Origin: Gammaproteobacteria bacterium | GTDB taxonomy: Bacteria > Pseudomonadota > Gammaproteobacteria > HTCC5015 | Assembly (NCBI GenBank): GCA_016928055.1 | Contig: JAFGLM010000054.1 | Location: forward strand, 1-45,298 | Length of the DNA stretch: 45,298 nt | Reading direction: 5' to 3' | Shown here: positions 43,280 to 45,298 of the stretch, piece by piece | Layout of the letters: each line of letters starts with the position of its first letter | How positions within the stretch are numbered: position 1 is the first letter of the stretch | Position numbers and translations under genes: made by a program | The notes under the pieces: model-generated | The model's input: the letters and a program-made list of their open reading frames with translations, nothing else | What the model was told of the DNA's origin: nothing | Databases searched by the model: none

Positions 43280-44634
43280 TAACAAGGCACATACTGTTTA
43301 CCGGCCAGTTTCATTCTGCCGTCTTCTGCAAAAGCCTCCAACAACGCATCCATTCGCTTCATTAATTCAGCATCGCCGTTAATAGCAAACGGACCATGTT
43401 TTTGTATCTGGCGTATACCTTCTTCTTTGACGTTGCCGGCGACAATCCCTGAAAAAACCCGCCGCAGGTTATAGGCCAATTGATGTGTCGCCATGGAGTT
43501 ATTTAACTCAAGCGTCGCCATGTTTTCGTGAGTCGGGATAAAAGGTTTCTGCAATTCCTCATCAATATTCAGGCGCCAATTAAAATAAAAGGCATCGGAG
43601 TATTCACGCCTGAAGTCAAATACTTCACGAGTGCCTTTTGCAAGCTGGGCAGCAACTTCAATTGGATCATCAATAATAATCCGATAATACTTGCGAACCT
43701 TCTCGCCCAAAGTGGATACAATAAAACGGTCAACTTGCTCGAAGTAGCTCTCAGCGCTGCGGGGCCCTGTCATAACAAGCGGGAAGGGTAACTCGCTGTT
43801 TTCCGGATTAAGCAATACACCCAATAAAAATAAAATCTCTTCGGCTGTTCCAACACCACCCGGGAATACGACAAAGGCATGCCCCAATCGGACAAAAGCC
43901 TCCAGACGCTTTTCGATATCCGGCATGATAATCAGCTCGTTCACAATGGGATTGGGTGATTCGGAAGCGATAATACCCGGTTCTGTGATACCGATATAAC
44001 GACCTAAACCAAAATGCTGCTTTAAATGCCCGACTGCCGCACCCTTCATGGGTCCTTTCATAGCGCCCGCACCGCAACCGGTACAAATCTGCAATTTATG
44101 CAGGCCGGCCCGATAACCCACTTCCTTGGAGTAATCATATTCTTCCCGGCTGATGGAATGCCCGCCCCAACAAACCACAATATCGGTTTTTTTTGAAGTT
44201 GTATAAGCATTGGCATTACGTAATACGTGAAAAACAAAATTAGTAATACCTTCCGAAGTATTCATGTTAAGGCCGGTATGACTTTCCAGGGCACCATGCA
44301 CGTATAAAACGTCGCGCAATACCGAGAAAAGATTCTCGCGGACACCCAGAATCATTTTGCCATCAACAAACGCGCTGCCCGGAGCATTGATAACTTCCAA
44401 TGCAACACCACGATGCCGCTGTAATACCCGCACGTCGAAATCGGAATACTCATCCAGCAAAGCCAGCGGCTCATCACATTCATTCCCGCAATTCAGTACC
44501 GCAAGACAGCAACGTCTGAAAATGCTATGTAAGCCGTTGTCATTGGCATCACGCAACAAACTGACTTCGTATTGCGACAGCATATTAAGGTCACCGCGGG
44601 GCGAAATGACCGATGTTTGCTTTGAAGGTTGCAT
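43261..44634 (-). CDS. ppnN: Pyrimidine/purine nucleotide 5'-monophosphate nucleosidase
   Basis: A 457-residue protein clearly of the PpnN (YgdH) family: SPRGDLNMLSQYEVSLLRD at the start, AFVDGKMILG, VVCWGGHSISREEYDY, GPMKGAAVGH, MPDIEKRLEAFVRLGHAF, and the LOG-family active-site motif FPGGVGTAEEIL. It cleaves nucleoside monophosphates to a base and ribose 5-phosphate; in E. coli the enzyme is activated by (p)ppGpp. I start at the ATG at 44634, with AGGGA eight bases upstream, rather than the GTG at 44658. It is convergent with fdxA and stands alone. Confidence 0.96.
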   Translation of the reverse strand: MQPSKQTSVISPRGDLNMLSQYEVSLLRDANDNGLHSIFRRCCLAVLNCGNECDEPLALLDEYSDFDVRVLQRHRGVALEVINAPGSAFVDGKMILGVRENLFSVLRDVLYVHGALESHTGLNMNTSEGITNFVFHVLRNANAYTTSKKTDIVVCWGGHSISREEYDYSKEVGYRAGLHKLQICTGCGAGAMKGPMKGAAVGHLKQHFGLGRYIGITEPGIIASESPNPIVNELIIMPDIEKRLEAFVRLGHAFVVFPGGVGTAEEILFLLGVLLNPENSELPFPLVMTGPRSAESYFEQVDRFIVSTLGEKVRKYYRIIIDDPIEVAAQLAKGTREVFDFRREYSDAFYFNWRLNIDEELQKPFIPTHENMATLELNNSMATHQLAYNLRRVFSGIVAGNVKEEGIRQIQKHGPFAINGDAELMKRMDALLEAFAEDGRMKLAGKQYVPCYKLAAA

Positions 44635-44818
44635 ACTATTCCCTATCCGGTTTAACACCTACATTCTACAGTGTCGGCCAGGGTTTGTGAAAGTGTGGAT
44701 TACATTCCGATATAGAAGCAACACCCAAAACAATTGCCATTCATCTTGGTTGCCTTTTTTTGAAAAAAACATTTCATATTTATGAGGCAGTTCACAAACT
44801 AAAATTCAAAACTTGACC

Positions 44819-44943
44819 CAATTCCGGAATTGTTTTTCCCCAATGCAGATAATGTACTGGTTGAACAAAGAATAGTTAGTAATTTAAAGCCTTCTTATTT
44901 GGAAAGAAGCATCGGCAACACAGGGAAGTGTTGCTGTTTTTAT
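44819..44943 (+). promoter_or_regulatory. Structured leader with terminator-like hairpin before polyserine lipoprotein
   Basis: The gap 44635-44986 holds no gene. It contains the palindrome CAATTCCGGAATTG (44819-44832) followed by five T residues, a small hairpin (44889-44910), and a 7-bp hairpin GCAACAC/GTGTTGC (44915-44921 with 44928-44934) followed by TGTTTTTATT. The last is terminator-like and stands about 45 bases before the lipoprotein start, so it could act as an attenuator. No known riboswitch consensus was recognised. Confidence 0.4.
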
Positions 44944-44986
44944 TGAAGTTGTTTTTGAATTACTGTTGCGCAAGGAATGGAATCTA

Positions 44987-45298
44987 ATGATTAAAACCAC
45001 AGTTAACCTCATCTCCAGTAAACCTGAACAGTATTTGAGTTACCGCATGGCAGTACTGAAATTTTCATCCGGCAGATTTTCGAAGATAAATCTTACACAC
45101 GCACTTTTATTGACGTTAATTGTAATTGCAGCGTTGCTAACTGGTTGCGGAGGGGGCGAAAATAGTGAGGACACCACCGAGAACGATGTAACAGCTCAAG
45201 GTATATCGAGTTCCAGTTCTTCAAGCTCCAGTTCTTCAAGCTCCAGTTCTTCAAGCTCCAGTTCTTCAAGCTCCAGTTCTTCAAGCTCCAGTTCTTCA
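44987..45298 (+). CDS. N-terminal part of a polyserine-linker lipoprotein
   Basis: The 104 visible codons encode a cytoplasmic N-terminus of about 38 residues, a signal core (LTHALLLTLIVIAALLTGC) with lipobox LTGC (cysteine 57), an acidic stretch (GGGENSEDTTEND) and a run of serines that continues to the window edge. Polyserine linkers joining a lipid anchor to carbohydrate-binding or catalytic domains are typical of polysaccharide-degrading marine gammaproteobacteria, so a secreted carbohydrate enzyme is likely but not visible. AAGGA lies ten bases before the ATG; a second ATG at 45047 is possible and would give a more normal signal length. Confidence 0.8.
   Translation, partial: MIKTTVNLISSKPEQYLSYRMAVLKFSSGRFSKINLTHALLLTLIVIAALLTGCGGGENSEDTTENDVTAQGISSSSSSSSSSSSSSSSSSSSSSSSSSSSSSS
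45209..45298 (+). repeat. 15-bp tandem repeat coding polyserine
   Basis: Six adjacent 15-bp units: one variant and five perfect copies of AGCTCCAGTTCTTCA, each coding five serines with five mixed Ser codons. The window ends exactly at a unit boundary, so the true copy number cannot be known from this sequence. Confidence 0.95.

Noticed and set aside
44659..44785. Plus-strand coding region between ppnN and the lipoprotein gene
   Set aside because: The frame there begins antisense to ppnN and shows no start signal or recognisable protein.
45093..45284. Minus-strand repeat frame (KNWSL units)
   Set aside because: It is the antisense of the polyserine repeat; the plus strand has a start, ribosome-binding site, signal peptide and lipobox.
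45209..45298. CRISPR array
   Set aside because: Units of 15 bp are contiguous without spacers and code for serine in one open frame.

Overview
The window looks like chromosomal DNA of a free-living, non-enteric gammaproteobacterium. The pointers are: the order birA - coaX (type III pantothenate kinase) - SPOR protein - tRNA-Thr(UGU), which is a known gammaproteobacterial arrangement; a three-gene proton-translocating transhydrogenase; a Prc/Tsp-type protease; PpnN; FdxA; and, at the right edge, a lipoprotein with a long polyserine linker of the kind seen in marine polysaccharide-degrading gammaproteobacteria. No phage, plasmid, CRISPR or rRNA sequence was seen. Genus cannot be read from the sequence alone.

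Layout. 1-1343: two small secreted or lipid-anchored proteins of unknown function, visibly AT-richer than the rest. 1520-5131: a giant FAD plus Fe-S oxidoreductase (DUF3683 type). 5132-5539: non-coding, with REP-like hairpins. 5540-9641 (minus): DUF3999 and DUF2339 membrane proteins, divergent from lemA and an M48 metalloprotease (9846-12317). 12485-12624: a 140-bp MITE-like element just upstream of a 1-Cys peroxiredoxin. 13386-16173 (minus): DUF2892 protein, cysteine synthase, rhomboid protease and an unknown membrane protein. 16410-21825: an envelope-stress-like locus, in which a PspA-like coiled-coil protein, a membrane protein and a periplasmic VWA protein (minus) are divergent from an OmpR-type regulator and a sensor kinase with a very large extracytoplasmic region; a PhoP-box-like site lies between them. 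21937-26454: MFS transporter, stand-alone PDC sensor protein, SemiSWEET plus GH1 beta-glucosidase pair, and a membrane protein.

26455-27256 is the most unusual stretch. It holds a candidate structured small RNA with its own extended -10 promoter and UUCG-loop terminator, then a large quasi-palindrome made from the 3' end of tRNA-Thr and its terminator, then the intact tRNA-Thr gene, then a degenerate second tRNA-Thr. The tRNA-Tyr, tRNA-Gly, tRNA-Thr and tufB genes that usually follow are absent, so this is a rearrangement scar.

27257-32713 (minus) is one tightly packed operon (diguanylate cyclase, M61 peptidase, birA, coaX, SPOR), with stop and start codons touching at most junctions. 32921-36748 (plus): nitroreductase, lytic transglycosylase, Prc protease and a small basic protein. 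37136-39949 (minus): pntAA-pntAB-pntB. 40351-43229 (plus): hisC, a thioredoxin-reductase-like ferredoxin-NADP reductase, a [2Fe-2S] ferredoxin and FdxA, apparently one operon behind a good sigma-70 promoter. 43261-44634 (minus): ppnN. 44987 to the end: the start of a polyserine lipoprotein, cut off inside a 15-bp tandem repeat.

No single locus can be declared a new system. The best candidates are the two-component/PspA/VWA locus, the small RNA, the tRNA-Thr palindrome and the hisC-ferredoxin operon.
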